Part shown: one piece after another, positions 22,128-29,110 of the stretch
Position numbering within the stretch: position 1 is the stretch's first letter
Layout of the letters: the number at the start of each line of letters is the position of its first letter
Source of the DNA: Thermoproteota archaeon
Lineage (GTDB): Archaea > Thermoproteota > Thermoprotei_A > Sulfolobales > Pyrodictiaceae
Assembly: GCA_013153145.1 (NCBI GenBank)
Contig: JAADEY010000044.1
Location: 1 to 33,383, forward strand
Length of the DNA: 33,383 nt
Direction: 5' to 3'
The notes under the pieces: model-generated
Told to the model about the DNA's origin: nothing
Databases searched by the model: none
What the model saw: the letters and a program-made list of their open reading frames with translations, nothing else
Made by a program: the position numbers and the translations under genes

Positions 22128-23400
22128 CGAGCCCCGCCTCCACAAGCCTCCTAAGTATTTTCTTCGGCCTCTTGATGAGCTCCCTAATCTCCTCCTCCAC
22201 CGTCTTCAACGATTCCCTCCTCCTCGCCACACCCTCCTCGAAGGCCTTCCTGGCGACGGCCACGGCCTCACGGATATACGCCTCCTCCTCCATCATCGAT
22301 GGTATTATGTAGTCCTCGCTAGCCCCCCTCTCCTCGACGTAGTCCGCCAGAGCCCTGGCCGCGGCCAGGCACATGGAGTCAGTTATACTTGACGCCCACG
22401 CGCTCAACGCTCCCCGGAAGACCGCGGGGAAGCCGAGGCTGTTATTGACCTGGTTTGGTAGGTCGCTCCTCCCGGTGGCGACTATCCTCGCCCCGGCCTC
22501 CTTAGCCTCCCACGGCCATATCTCCGGGACGGGGTTGGCGAGCGCGAATACTATCGCGTCGCTGTTCATGAGCCTAACCCACTCCTTCCTTATCGCCCCC
22601 GGCCTCGACAACCCTATCGCCACGTCAGCCCCGCGGAAGGCCTCCTCGCCACCACCCTCAAGCCCCTCGGTGTTCGTGTGCTCCGCTATCCACCTCTTCC
22701 ATCCGCTCAGCCCCCTCCTACCCCTATGGATTATCCCCTTCGAGTCCATCACTACGATGTTCCCCGGCCTCGCGCCCGCAAGCAGCAGGTACCTTACAAC
22801 AGCAGTGCCCGCGGCCCCAGCCCCCACGACTACTATCCTCGCGTCCTCGATCCTCCTCCCGGTGAGCCGTAGGGCTGTATAGAGGGCCGCCAGGACTACG
22901 AGCGCCGTGCCCTGCTGGTCGTCATGCCACACCGGTATCTCCAGCTCCCTCCGGAGCCTCTCCAGGAGCTCGAAGCACTTCGGCGACTCTACATCCTCTA
23001 TGTTGACTCCCCCGAAGCTCGGCTCCAGGGCCTTGACGAGCCTCACCAGCCCCTCAACACTCCTCTCCCTAACAACGATGGGCACCGCGTCGACGCCGCC
23101 CAGGTACTTGAAGAGCAGTGCCTTACCCTCCATCACGGGGAGCGCCGCCTCGGGGCCTATATCGCCTAGGCCGAGAACCCTCGTCCCATCACTTATGATC
23201 GCCACCGTGTTCCATCTCCAGGTGAGCTCGTACGACTCCATGGGCTCCTCGGCTATCCTCCTGGAGGCCTCGGCTACGCCCGGGGTATACCAGTGGGCGA
23301 GGAGGCTGGCGTCGACCGGCACCTTGACGAGGGTCTCGAGCTTGCCGCGGTATAATCGGTGTAGCTCGACGGGATCCAGTGCCTCCACGGCACCACCCAT
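22108..23400 (-). CDS. Malic enzyme (NAD(P)-dependent oxidative decarboxylating malate dehydrogenase)
   Basis: About 430 residues. Hallmarks are HWYTPGVAEASRRI, SDGTRVLGLGDIGPEAALPV, MEGKALLFKYLGGVDAVPI, NIEDVESPKCFELLERLR and the metal/substrate site PVWHDDQQGTALVVLAAL. A Rossmann GAGAAGTAVVRYL and FALANPVPEIWPWEA follow, then SLGFPAVFRGAL. It converts malate to pyruvate and CO2 with reduction of NAD(P). ATG at 23400 with AAGGTAG just upstream is favoured over an in-frame TTG at 23418 that lacks a ribosome-binding site. It is the last gene of the long minus-strand operon, and its end overlaps tldE. The bacterial/archaeal short form has no phosphotransacetylase extension. The coenzyme preference is not decidable. 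Confidence 0.94.
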   Translation of the reverse strand: MGGAVEALDPVELHRLYRGKLETLVKVPVDASLLAHWYTPGVAEASRRIAEEPMESYELTWRWNTVAIISDGTRVLGLGDIGPEAALPVMEGKALLFKYLGGVDAVPIVVRERSVEGLVRLVKALEPSFGGVNIEDVESPKCFELLERLRRELEIPVWHDDQQGTALVVLAALYTALRLTGRRIEDARIVVVGAGAAGTAVVRYLLLAGARPGNIVVMDSKGIIHRGRRGLSGWKRWIAEHTNTEGLEGGGEEAFRGADVAIGLSRPGAIRKEWVRLMNSDAIVFALANPVPEIWPWEAKEAGARIVATGRSDLPNQVNNSLGFPAVFRGALSAWASSITDSMCLAAARALADYVEERGASEDYIIPSMMEEEAYIREAVAVARKAFEEGVARRRESLKTVEEEIRELIKRPKKILRRLVEAGLVRQPAS

Positions 23401-23401
23401 G

Positions 23402-24088
23402 CTACCTTGGCCGGCCAACAGGCATTATGTATAATGGGTGCGTCCTAGGCGGGAGGTTGAGTATTGCCGCCACGTCATCATCGTAGAATGCCCCAACAGC
23501 CACGGTGCCGAGCCCGAGAGCCGTGGCCTCGAGGTAGATGTTCTGCGAGCAGTGGCCAGCCTCCATGTAGACGTACCGGTACCCCCTCTCCCCGTAATGC
23601 ATCGTGGTCCTCTCAAACACGGCGGCGATCACTATGCTGACCGGTGCCTCCCCAACCCACTCCTGGTTGAGAGAGGCGGCCTGCAACCGGCCCCTAACAT
23701 CACCCTCAACCACGAGCTCCAGGGCATGCTCGTCGGGCAGGTAGTGGTACACGCCCTCCCTGAGATAATCATCGCCTGCGACGACGCCCCGCCTACCCAC
23801 AACCAGGTACAGCTCGAGCGGATACGTCGCCCCCGCACTCGGGCACGTCTTGAGCCCCTCCGGGCCGGTCACCCCATACCCCGCCCATAGGAGGAGCGAG
23901 ACCTCCTCAAGGGTGAGTGGCTCGCGGCGGTAGCTCCTACGGCTCCTCCTCTCAAGCAGGACGACGTTGATCGGCTTGGCAGGCTCCTCGACCCTGGGCC
24001 TCGGGAGCCTAATGTAGGTGTCCTCCAAGCAGGCCCCCGAAGCATCAATGGTATTGAAGGTGGATGGTGTTAAACCTGCCGCTAGCAT
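23402..24088 (-). CDS. SagB/nitroreductase-family flavin oxidoreductase
   Basis: 228 residues of the FMN-binding nitroreductase fold, closest in pattern to SagB-type dehydrogenases. The N-terminal LERRSRRSYRREPLTLEEVS supplies phosphate-binding arginines. PSAGATYPLELYLVV is the SagB-like SAG(A/G)xxP motif. YVYMEAGHCSQNIYLEATAL and GLGTVAVGAFYDD complete the fold. ATG 24088 lies across the end of guaA. A TTG at about residue 21 after a G-rich stretch could be the real start. No RiPP precursor or cyclodehydratase is nearby, so a azoline-oxidase role is not supported. It is a stand-alone redox enzyme of unknown substrate inside a metabolic operon. Confidence 0.83.
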   Translation of the reverse strand: MLAAGLTPSTFNTIDASGACLEDTYIRLPRPRVEEPAKPINVVLLERRSRRSYRREPLTLEEVSLLLWAGYGVTGPEGLKTCPSAGATYPLELYLVVGRRGVVAGDDYLREGVYHYLPDEHALELVVEGDVRGRLQAASLNQEWVGEAPVSIVIAAVFERTTMHYGERGYRYVYMEAGHCSQNIYLEATALGLGTVAVGAFYDDDVAAILNLPPRTHPLYIMPVGRPR

Positions 24089-25641
24089 GGCTCTATCGTG
24101 GCGGGGGGCTTTGTGGTTACCGCGTAGGTCACCATGGTGACCTCGGGTATCTCCATCGTTATCCTCCTAGCTATCCTGTCGAGCACCTCGTATGGGACGC
24201 GGGCCCAGTCGGCGGTCATGCCGTCCTCGCTCTCAACGATCCTAACAGTCACTATGTAGCCCTCGCTCCTCCGGTCACCCTTCACGCCAACCCACCTATC
24301 ATCCCCCACGACGGCGAACGCCTGCCACACCCTCCTGTACAGCCCGGCCCTCCTCACCTCCTCCTCCACGATCCTCGACGCCCTCCTCACTATGCGTAGC
24401 TTTACCGGCGTGACCTCCCCTATGATCCTCACCGCCAGGCCCGGGCCTGGGAAGGGGTGGCGGTAGACGACCTCCTCTGGTAGTCCAAGTGCGAGGCCTA
24501 GCCTCCTAACCTCGTCCTTGTAGAGGTAGCGTAGGGGCTCGAGGACCTTCAAGCCAAGCTTCTCGGGCAGGCCGCCCACGTTGTGGTGCGTCTTTATCCT
24601 ATCAGCCCCCGGCACCGCACCGCTCTCTATCACGTCGGGGTACGTGGTGCCTTGTATCAGCCACTCTATCTCCGGGTGGCTCGCCGCATAGTCCTCGAAT
24701 ATCTCGGCGAAGAGGCGTCCTATGATCCTCCTCTTCTCCTCCGGGTCCACGACGCCCCGCAGGGCTGAGAGGAAGTCCTCCGATGCATCGATGTAGTCGA
24801 CCCTTACACCGAGCCCGCGCAGGGTCTTCAAGACCTCCTCGGGCTCCCCCTCCCTTAGGAGGCCATGGTTGACGAAGACCGCGTGGAGCCGGTCCCCGAT
24901 GGCCCTCGAGGCGAGCACGGCGGCGACCGTGGAGTCCACCCCGCCGCTGACCGCGCAGAGCGCGTGGCTCCCGCCAACCCTGCTCCTTATCTCCTCTATG
25001 AGGGTCTCGGCGAGGTTCTCGACCCTCCAGGTCGGCCTGCAGCCCGCTATCCTGTAGACGAAGTTCCTTATCAGCATCTTCCCCTTAGGGGTGTGGCTTA
25101 CCTCCGGGTGGAACTGTACACCGTAGATGTTCATGCTCGGGATCTCGTAGGCTGCTATGTAGCCAGTCTCCTCGGACACCGCCAGGATCCTGGCGTCTCT
25201 CGGGGGCTCTGCGACGTAGTCGCTGTGGCTCATCCACACGACCTCCCTCGAGGCCCAGCCGTGCAGGAGCTTCGAGTGCCTCACGATCCTCACTACAACC
25301 CTGCCGTACTCCCCGTAGCCCCTCTCAACCCTCCCGCCGAGCATCCTGGCTATGAGCTGGTGGCCGTAGCATATGCCTAGGAGTGGGATTCCCTGCTCGA
25401 GGAGCCAGCGTGGTATCGTGGGGGCGTTTGGGGCGTAGACGCTTGACGGGCCCCCGGAGAGTATTATCGCGCGTGGCTTGACCTCTGCTATGAGCTCCTC
25501 GGTCACCATGGTGTATGGGACTATCTCGCTGTAGACGTTCAGCTCCCTAACCCTCCTGGAGATAAGGTGGGTGTATTGGCCGCCGAAATCAACTATGAGT
25601 ACAGTGTCGTGCCTCTTGTAGGGCGGCTCTCCTCCCCGCAT
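24082..25641 (-). CDS. guaA: GMP synthase (glutamine-hydrolysing), fused two-domain form
   Basis: 519 residues converting XMP to GMP. The N-terminal glutamine amidotransferase has nucleophile Cys91 in LLGICYGHQLIARMLGG, with the triad completed by His/Glu in YGVQFHPEVSHT. The ATP-pyrophosphatase P-loop is CAVSGGVDSTVAAVL. HAVFVNHGLLREGE and the XMP-binding C-terminus (YRHPFPGPGLAVRIIGEVTP, ending near TKPPATIE) are also present. Many euryarchaea split this enzyme into two proteins; here it is fused. ATG 25641 with GGAAGGT before it is the only sensible start. It lies 28 bases after the M28 peptidase gene and overlaps the nitroreductase gene by 7 bases, within one operon. Confidence 0.97.
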   Translation of the reverse strand: MRGGEPPYKRHDTVLIVDFGGQYTHLISRRVRELNVYSEIVPYTMVTEELIAEVKPRAIILSGGPSSVYAPNAPTIPRWLLEQGIPLLGICYGHQLIARMLGGRVERGYGEYGRVVVRIVRHSKLLHGWASREVVWMSHSDYVAEPPRDARILAVSEETGYIAAYEIPSMNIYGVQFHPEVSHTPKGKMLIRNFVYRIAGCRPTWRVENLAETLIEEIRSRVGGSHALCAVSGGVDSTVAAVLASRAIGDRLHAVFVNHGLLREGEPEEVLKTLRGLGVRVDYIDASEDFLSALRGVVDPEEKRRIIGRLFAEIFEDYAASHPEIEWLIQGTTYPDVIESGAVPGADRIKTHHNVGGLPEKLGLKVLEPLRYLYKDEVRRLGLALGLPEEVVYRHPFPGPGLAVRIIGEVTPVKLRIVRRASRIVEEEVRRAGLYRRVWQAFAVVGDDRWVGVKGDRRSEGYIVTVRIVESEDGMTADWARVPYEVLDRIARRITMEIPEVTMVTYAVTTKPPATIEPC

Positions 25642-25669
25642 ACCTTCCTTCCGAGTCCTAGCCGTCTCC

Positions 25670-27349
25670 CTACCCCGAGAGCCTTGTATAGATTAATGCG
25701 AGCTTCTCGGCCTCCGGCTTCACCCCGTGCGCCAGCAGCTCGGCCTCGACGGCCCTTGTGGAGCGCGTAGCCGAGGCGGCTATGGCGGCGGTGTCGCGGT
25801 AGTGGGTCGATGACTCGTCGTCGAGCAGTGATAGTAGCTCCTCGTCGCCGGAGAGTACCGCGTAGAGCCTCGTCACGGGCCCCCTCCTCCTCGGGGCAAG
25901 ATCCTCCTCCCAGCCCCCGCCACCGCTCCAGCTCCACCCCATGACACCGGCAGTCCTCCCCAGTACTGCCTCCACACCCCTCTTCATCGCGTCGGCGACC
26001 GTGTCGGGCCTGGCCCTTCCAAGTCTCCCCGCCCACGCCTCGGAGGCCACCAGCCTAACCCAGCGCTGGAGCAGGCTGCGGTAGGAGTCGAGGCTCCCGG
26101 GGAGCCGGAGCACTGCGGCGGCGACACCGGCGGCTATCCTCGCCATCCTCTCGCCGGAGAGGTTTGATGGCGAATCCATACTGGTATGGTAGTACTTGTC
26201 CGGCCACTCGTTGAGCATCGATGCAGGCACGCCATGGGACAATGCTATGTCGTGGTCGCTCCCACTACCGTAGGGCTGTAGGTGGAATCCCTCCTCCGGG
26301 TAGCCGCCCTCGCCCCAGAACCCGGTAGCCGTCGAGAGGGCCTCGTAGACGTAGCGGTACAGGAGCGGGTCTAGGGGGGATGGCAGGGTGTAGAGGCTCT
26401 GTACTAGGAGGAGGGATCCACCAGTCTTGGCGAGGTCGGCTCCAACCATGTCGAGGCTTACGGCGGCCAGTAGGCTCCCGGGGCTAGGGGAGGCCTCGTC
26501 TAGGGCGTAGGCGGAGCCCGTGTACTCGGGGACGATCAGCGCCTCAACAGCGACCCCCTTCTCCCTAAGCTCCCTCTCCCTCGCAGCAAGAAGCCTAATG
26601 GCCTCAACGGCCACGGCGACGCCGCTCGCATTGTCATGGGCGCCTGGACGCGGGTGGCAGACGTGGGCCACGAGGAGCACGGCGGGGTCGCCCCAGCCCC
26701 CAACCCTCACCCTCAGCACCGGCGTCCTCGGGTCGGTGTACTCGGCCTCGACGCTCACCCTCACCATCGTGCCGTCGAGCTTCACCGCGTCCCTCCACCG
26801 GAGGCTCGCGGCGGGCGCCCTGGGCTCGTGGAGGAATGGGGGCGGGTATATCGAGTAGTACCGGTAGCCCGGCCCGTCATGGGTGTAGATGAGCGCTGAC
26901 GCGCCCCTACCCGTGCAGCACCAGTACTCGGCGCTCCTAGGCCTTGAGACCACCGGCACCGAGCCCCCGCTCCACGTGGAGCAGTCCCTGCAGAGCCTCG
27001 CCAGGCCCTCCGCAGACCCTGGGGGCGTGTGCGCCACGGCCACCATAGGCCCCGAGGAGGACGTGTCCACAACCCTCCATCCAAGCCTGCCGCGGGCCTC
27101 GACGACGACCCTGCCCAGCCTCCAGCCACGGGGCTCGGAGAAGAACCAGCGGCCCCAGAGCCCCAGCGCCCCGACGCGTACCTCCAGCCTAGCCTCCAGG
27201 CCCTCCTCCTCAAGCCTCTCGGCTAGCCTCTTAGCGGCCTCAACAAGGCCCTCGGAGCCCTGTACCCTATGGAGCCGTGAAAGCATGGAGGCGATCTCGA
27301 GAAGCCTCTCCGGGGAGGCTGACCCCAGGAGTTCCTCGACTAGCCCCAC
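25670..27349 (-). CDS. M28-type zinc aminopeptidase (DUF4910-like)
   Basis: 559 residues of the M28 peptidase superfamily. The co-catalytic metal site is read from AHVCHPRPGAHDNASGVAVA (His and bridging Asp), a Glu/Tyr region VPEYTGSAYALDE, an Asp in YGSGSDHDIALSHGVPASML and a His in YYHTSMDSPSNLS. The N-terminal region (about 1-200) holds a PA-type insert. A helical tail of about 130 residues is rich in Arg/Glu. There is no signal peptide, so it should act in the cytoplasm on peptide N-termini, perhaps finishing proteasome products. GTG at 27349 directly follows the phosphoglycerate mutase stop with no gap, indicating translational coupling. Specificity is unknown. Confidence 0.86.
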   Translation of the reverse strand: MGLVEELLGSASPERLLEIASMLSRLHRVQGSEGLVEAAKRLAERLEEEGLEARLEVRVGALGLWGRWFFSEPRGWRLGRVVVEARGRLGWRVVDTSSSGPMVAVAHTPPGSAEGLARLCRDCSTWSGGSVPVVSRPRSAEYWCCTGRGASALIYTHDGPGYRYYSIYPPPFLHEPRAPAASLRWRDAVKLDGTMVRVSVEAEYTDPRTPVLRVRVGGWGDPAVLLVAHVCHPRPGAHDNASGVAVAVEAIRLLAARERELREKGVAVEALIVPEYTGSAYALDEASPSPGSLLAAVSLDMVGADLAKTGGSLLLVQSLYTLPSPLDPLLYRYVYEALSTATGFWGEGGYPEEGFHLQPYGSGSDHDIALSHGVPASMLNEWPDKYYHTSMDSPSNLSGERMARIAAGVAAAVLRLPGSLDSYRSLLQRWVRLVASEAWAGRLGRARPDTVADAMKRGVEAVLGRTAGVMGWSWSGGGGWEEDLAPRRRGPVTRLYAVLSGDEELLSLLDDESSTHYRDTAAIAASATRSTRAVEAELLAHGVKPEAEKLALIYTRLSG

Positions 27350-28630
27350 TCACCCGCACCCGGTTCTAATGAGGCTGAACACCCGTGGTAGAAGTAGCCA
27401 GCCGTGCTCGATCACCCCTAGTCCTCCACGCCTACAAGCCTTCTCATTGAACGCGTCAACCCCGTCCGGCCTCAGGCCAGGGGCCATAAGCGCCACGGGC
27501 ACCGGGTCGTCCGTATGGCTCCTAGCCGAGGGGGGCGTCGCGTGGTCGGCAGTCACCAGTACGGCTGCGTCCCTGGGCAGTCTCTCGAGCAGTGGCTGCA
27601 CATAATACCTGTCTATCTCCTCAATTCTCCGCTTCTTCCCCTCCATGTCACCGTCGTGCCCCGGCTCGTCGGGGCCCTTTAGGTGGACGTAGACGAGCGT
27701 GTATTTCTCGAGGAGCTCGAGTGTCTTCTCTAGCCGGACACGGTAGTCCCTGGCGGGGTCGCTTATCCCCGGCTCCACAGTCTCTACATGCATGCCTAGA
27801 GCCCTCCCAATACCTATCTCGACCGGCATCTCCGCTATGAGCGCTGGCTCGACGCCGAACCTCTCACGGAGGCTAGGCGTGAACCTCGGAACCCTGTCAC
27901 CCGCGTCGCGGAGGAGTATAGCGTTGGCCGGCAGGAGCCCCCTCCTCCTACGCTCCTCGTTGACCGGGTGCTTGTCGAGTACCTCTATAGCCCTCCTCGT
28001 GAACAGGTTTGCCAGCTCCGCAGTCCTCCTAGCCTCCTCCGTGTCCTCGAGAGGCTCGACGGGCTTGAGGAACGGCTTGTAGTCCTTCACGGCGACGCTT
28101 ATTAGCCCCTTACGCGTGTACGCGGGGTCACTGTTACCGACCATGCCGGATAAACGGTGAGACCTACTACCAATGACGACGACAGCCCTATGGCCGACCG
28201 TAGCCCTAACCCTCGCATACCCCTCATACACGCCGAGCTCCATCCCGTCGAGGCTCTCAGCCAGCCTCCTAGCCTCCTCGCTGGACAAGCTCCTCCCGAC
28301 ACGCCTATCAATGATCCGGAGGCTATCCGGGTCTATCGTGGCGAAGTTAGCCCTGAACGCAACCTCGAACCCCTCACGGATCCTAATCCCGGCGCCGAGC
28401 GCCTCCAGGGGCCCCCTACCCGTATAGTACTTGAAGGGCTCATAGCCGAGTATCGATATCACAGCCACGTCGCTCTCCGGGGCATACCCCCTACCAATGG
28501 TGTACATGAGGCCGCATACACCCCTCCCAGCGATCTCGTCGAGGCCCGGCGTCTCCGCGGCCTCAAGGCTTGTAACCGGGTCTGACTGGCGGTCAGCCAC
28601 GCCGTCGAGGACGAGGTAGAGTAGCCTCAG
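27350..28630 (-). CDS. apgM: 2,3-bisphosphoglycerate-independent phosphoglycerate mutase, archaeal type, probable CTG start
   Basis: A 426-residue alkaline-phosphatase-fold mutase interconverting 3- and 2-phosphoglycerate in glycolysis/gluconeogenesis. Motifs are LYLVLDGVADRQSDPVTSLE with the first metal Asp, the nucleophile Ser region PESDVAVISILGYEP (about residue 53), YVHLKGPDEPGHDGDMEGKK, LVTADHATPPSARSHTDDPV and LGVIEHGWLLL. The first ATG/GTG/TTG in frame is GTG 28600, which would delete LVLDG and its metal ligand. Upstream to the in-frame TAG near 28685 there is no standard start. CTG at 28630 has a perfect GGAGGTG (28644-28638) seven bases before it and a TATA box at 28669-28678. I therefore place the start there, giving a family-typical N-terminus. 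Confidence 0.92.
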   Translation of the reverse strand: MRLLYLVLDGVADRQSDPVTSLEAAETPGLDEIAGRGVCGLMYTIGRGYAPESDVAVISILGYEPFKYYTGRGPLEALGAGIRIREGFEVAFRANFATIDPDSLRIIDRRVGRSLSSEEARRLAESLDGMELGVYEGYARVRATVGHRAVVVIGSRSHRLSGMVGNSDPAYTRKGLISVAVKDYKPFLKPVEPLEDTEEARRTAELANLFTRRAIEVLDKHPVNEERRRRGLLPANAILLRDAGDRVPRFTPSLRERFGVEPALIAEMPVEIGIGRALGMHVETVEPGISDPARDYRVRLEKTLELLEKYTLVYVHLKGPDEPGHDGDMEGKKRRIEEIDRYYVQPLLERLPRDAAVLVTADHATPPSARSHTDDPVPVALMAPGLRPDGVDAFNEKACRRGGLGVIEHGWLLLPRVFSLIRTGCG

Positions 28631-28637
28631 GCCAGCC

Positions 28638-28678
28638 CACCTCCACAGCGGAGAAGGAGGCCTGCAGACAATAAAACC
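28638..28678 (-). promoter_or_regulatory. Promoter and ribosome-binding site of apgM
   Basis: On the minus strand GGTTTTATTG (28678-28669) is a TATA-like box predicting a transcript start near 28648. GGAGGTG at 28644-28638 is a strong Shine-Dalgarno element seven bases before CTG 28630. Together they argue that translation begins upstream of GTG 28600. Confidence 0.6.
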
Positions 28679-28691
28679 CTACCACAATACG

Positions 28692-28735
28692 CCCCGGAGC
28701 CAGCTCCTCATAGAGGAGGCTCTGCCCGGGAAAAA
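28692..28735 (-). terminator. Hairpin and T-run between the small membrane gene and apgM
   Basis: An imperfect hairpin spans 28693-28730: CCCG/CGGG, GAGCC/GGCTC and TCCTC/GAGGA with a 3-base loop and two bulges. On the minus strand a T5 run (28735-28731) immediately precedes it. This may end transcripts of the small membrane gene, or be a leader structure for longer transcripts into apgM. Confidence 0.4.
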
Positions 28736-28773
28736 GCCTCGATGCCGTCCTCCAGCCAGGCACCGGGCCGCCT

Positions 28774-28986
28774 TTATGGCGCCCCAACAGCATATACCAT
28801 TAGCGCCATCGACAGCTGCATGAGGAGCGGCAAGGCAACCATGCTGGCTGCAGCGACCGCCCCTGGGCTCTCCATGCCGAGCGCGTTGCATGCCTTATAG
28901 ACCACGTATGCGACGGCCAGGTCTAGTAGGAGGAATAGCAGGGAGGGTAGTGAGAGGCCTACCAGAATGCCTAGACCGGCCGACAC
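28774..28986 (-). CDS. Small two-helix membrane protein
   Basis: A 70-residue protein from GTG 28986. Helix 1 is VGLSLPSLLFLLLDLAVAYV and helix 2 is VAAASMVALPLLMQLSMALM, joined by a short loop YKACNALGMESPG. The start follows GAGGTGTAGGG and lies about 40 bases from the A/T box at 29023-29035. The much longer frame open to 29418 runs antisense through the protease gene and is not credible upstream of 28986. I do not recognise a family. It is divergent from the subtilisin gene and upstream of apgM, but separated from apgM by a likely terminator and its own promoter. Confidence 0.68.
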   Translation of the reverse strand: MSAGLGILVGLSLPSLLFLLLDLAVAYVVYKACNALGMESPGAVAAASMVALPLLMQLSMALMVYAVGAP

Positions 28987-29022
28987 TATCCCTACACCTC
29001 GACCGGAAAGTGAAGGCGGACG

Positions 29023-29035
29023 AGTAATAAAAGAC
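29023..29035. promoter_or_regulatory. A/T box between small membrane protein and protease genes
   Basis: AGTAATAAAAGAC is the main A/T-rich box in the 124-base divergent gap 28987-29110. It suits the minus-strand start at 28986 well. For the protease (ATG 29111) it implies a leader of about 55 bases that would include a T6 run at 29064-29069. A separate protease promoter was not found. Confidence 0.4.
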
Positions 29036-29110
29036 TGTTTTCCACGTAGCCGAAGTCCGTAGCCTTTTTTCCGTGCACACCCGCTGCCTAGCAGGTACTG
29101 GCGATGGTAT

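Noticed and set aside
23402-24088. RiPP/azoline biosynthesis locus around the SagB-like gene
   Set aside because: No precursor peptide, YcaO or cyclodehydratase gene is nearby; neighbours are housekeeping enzymes.
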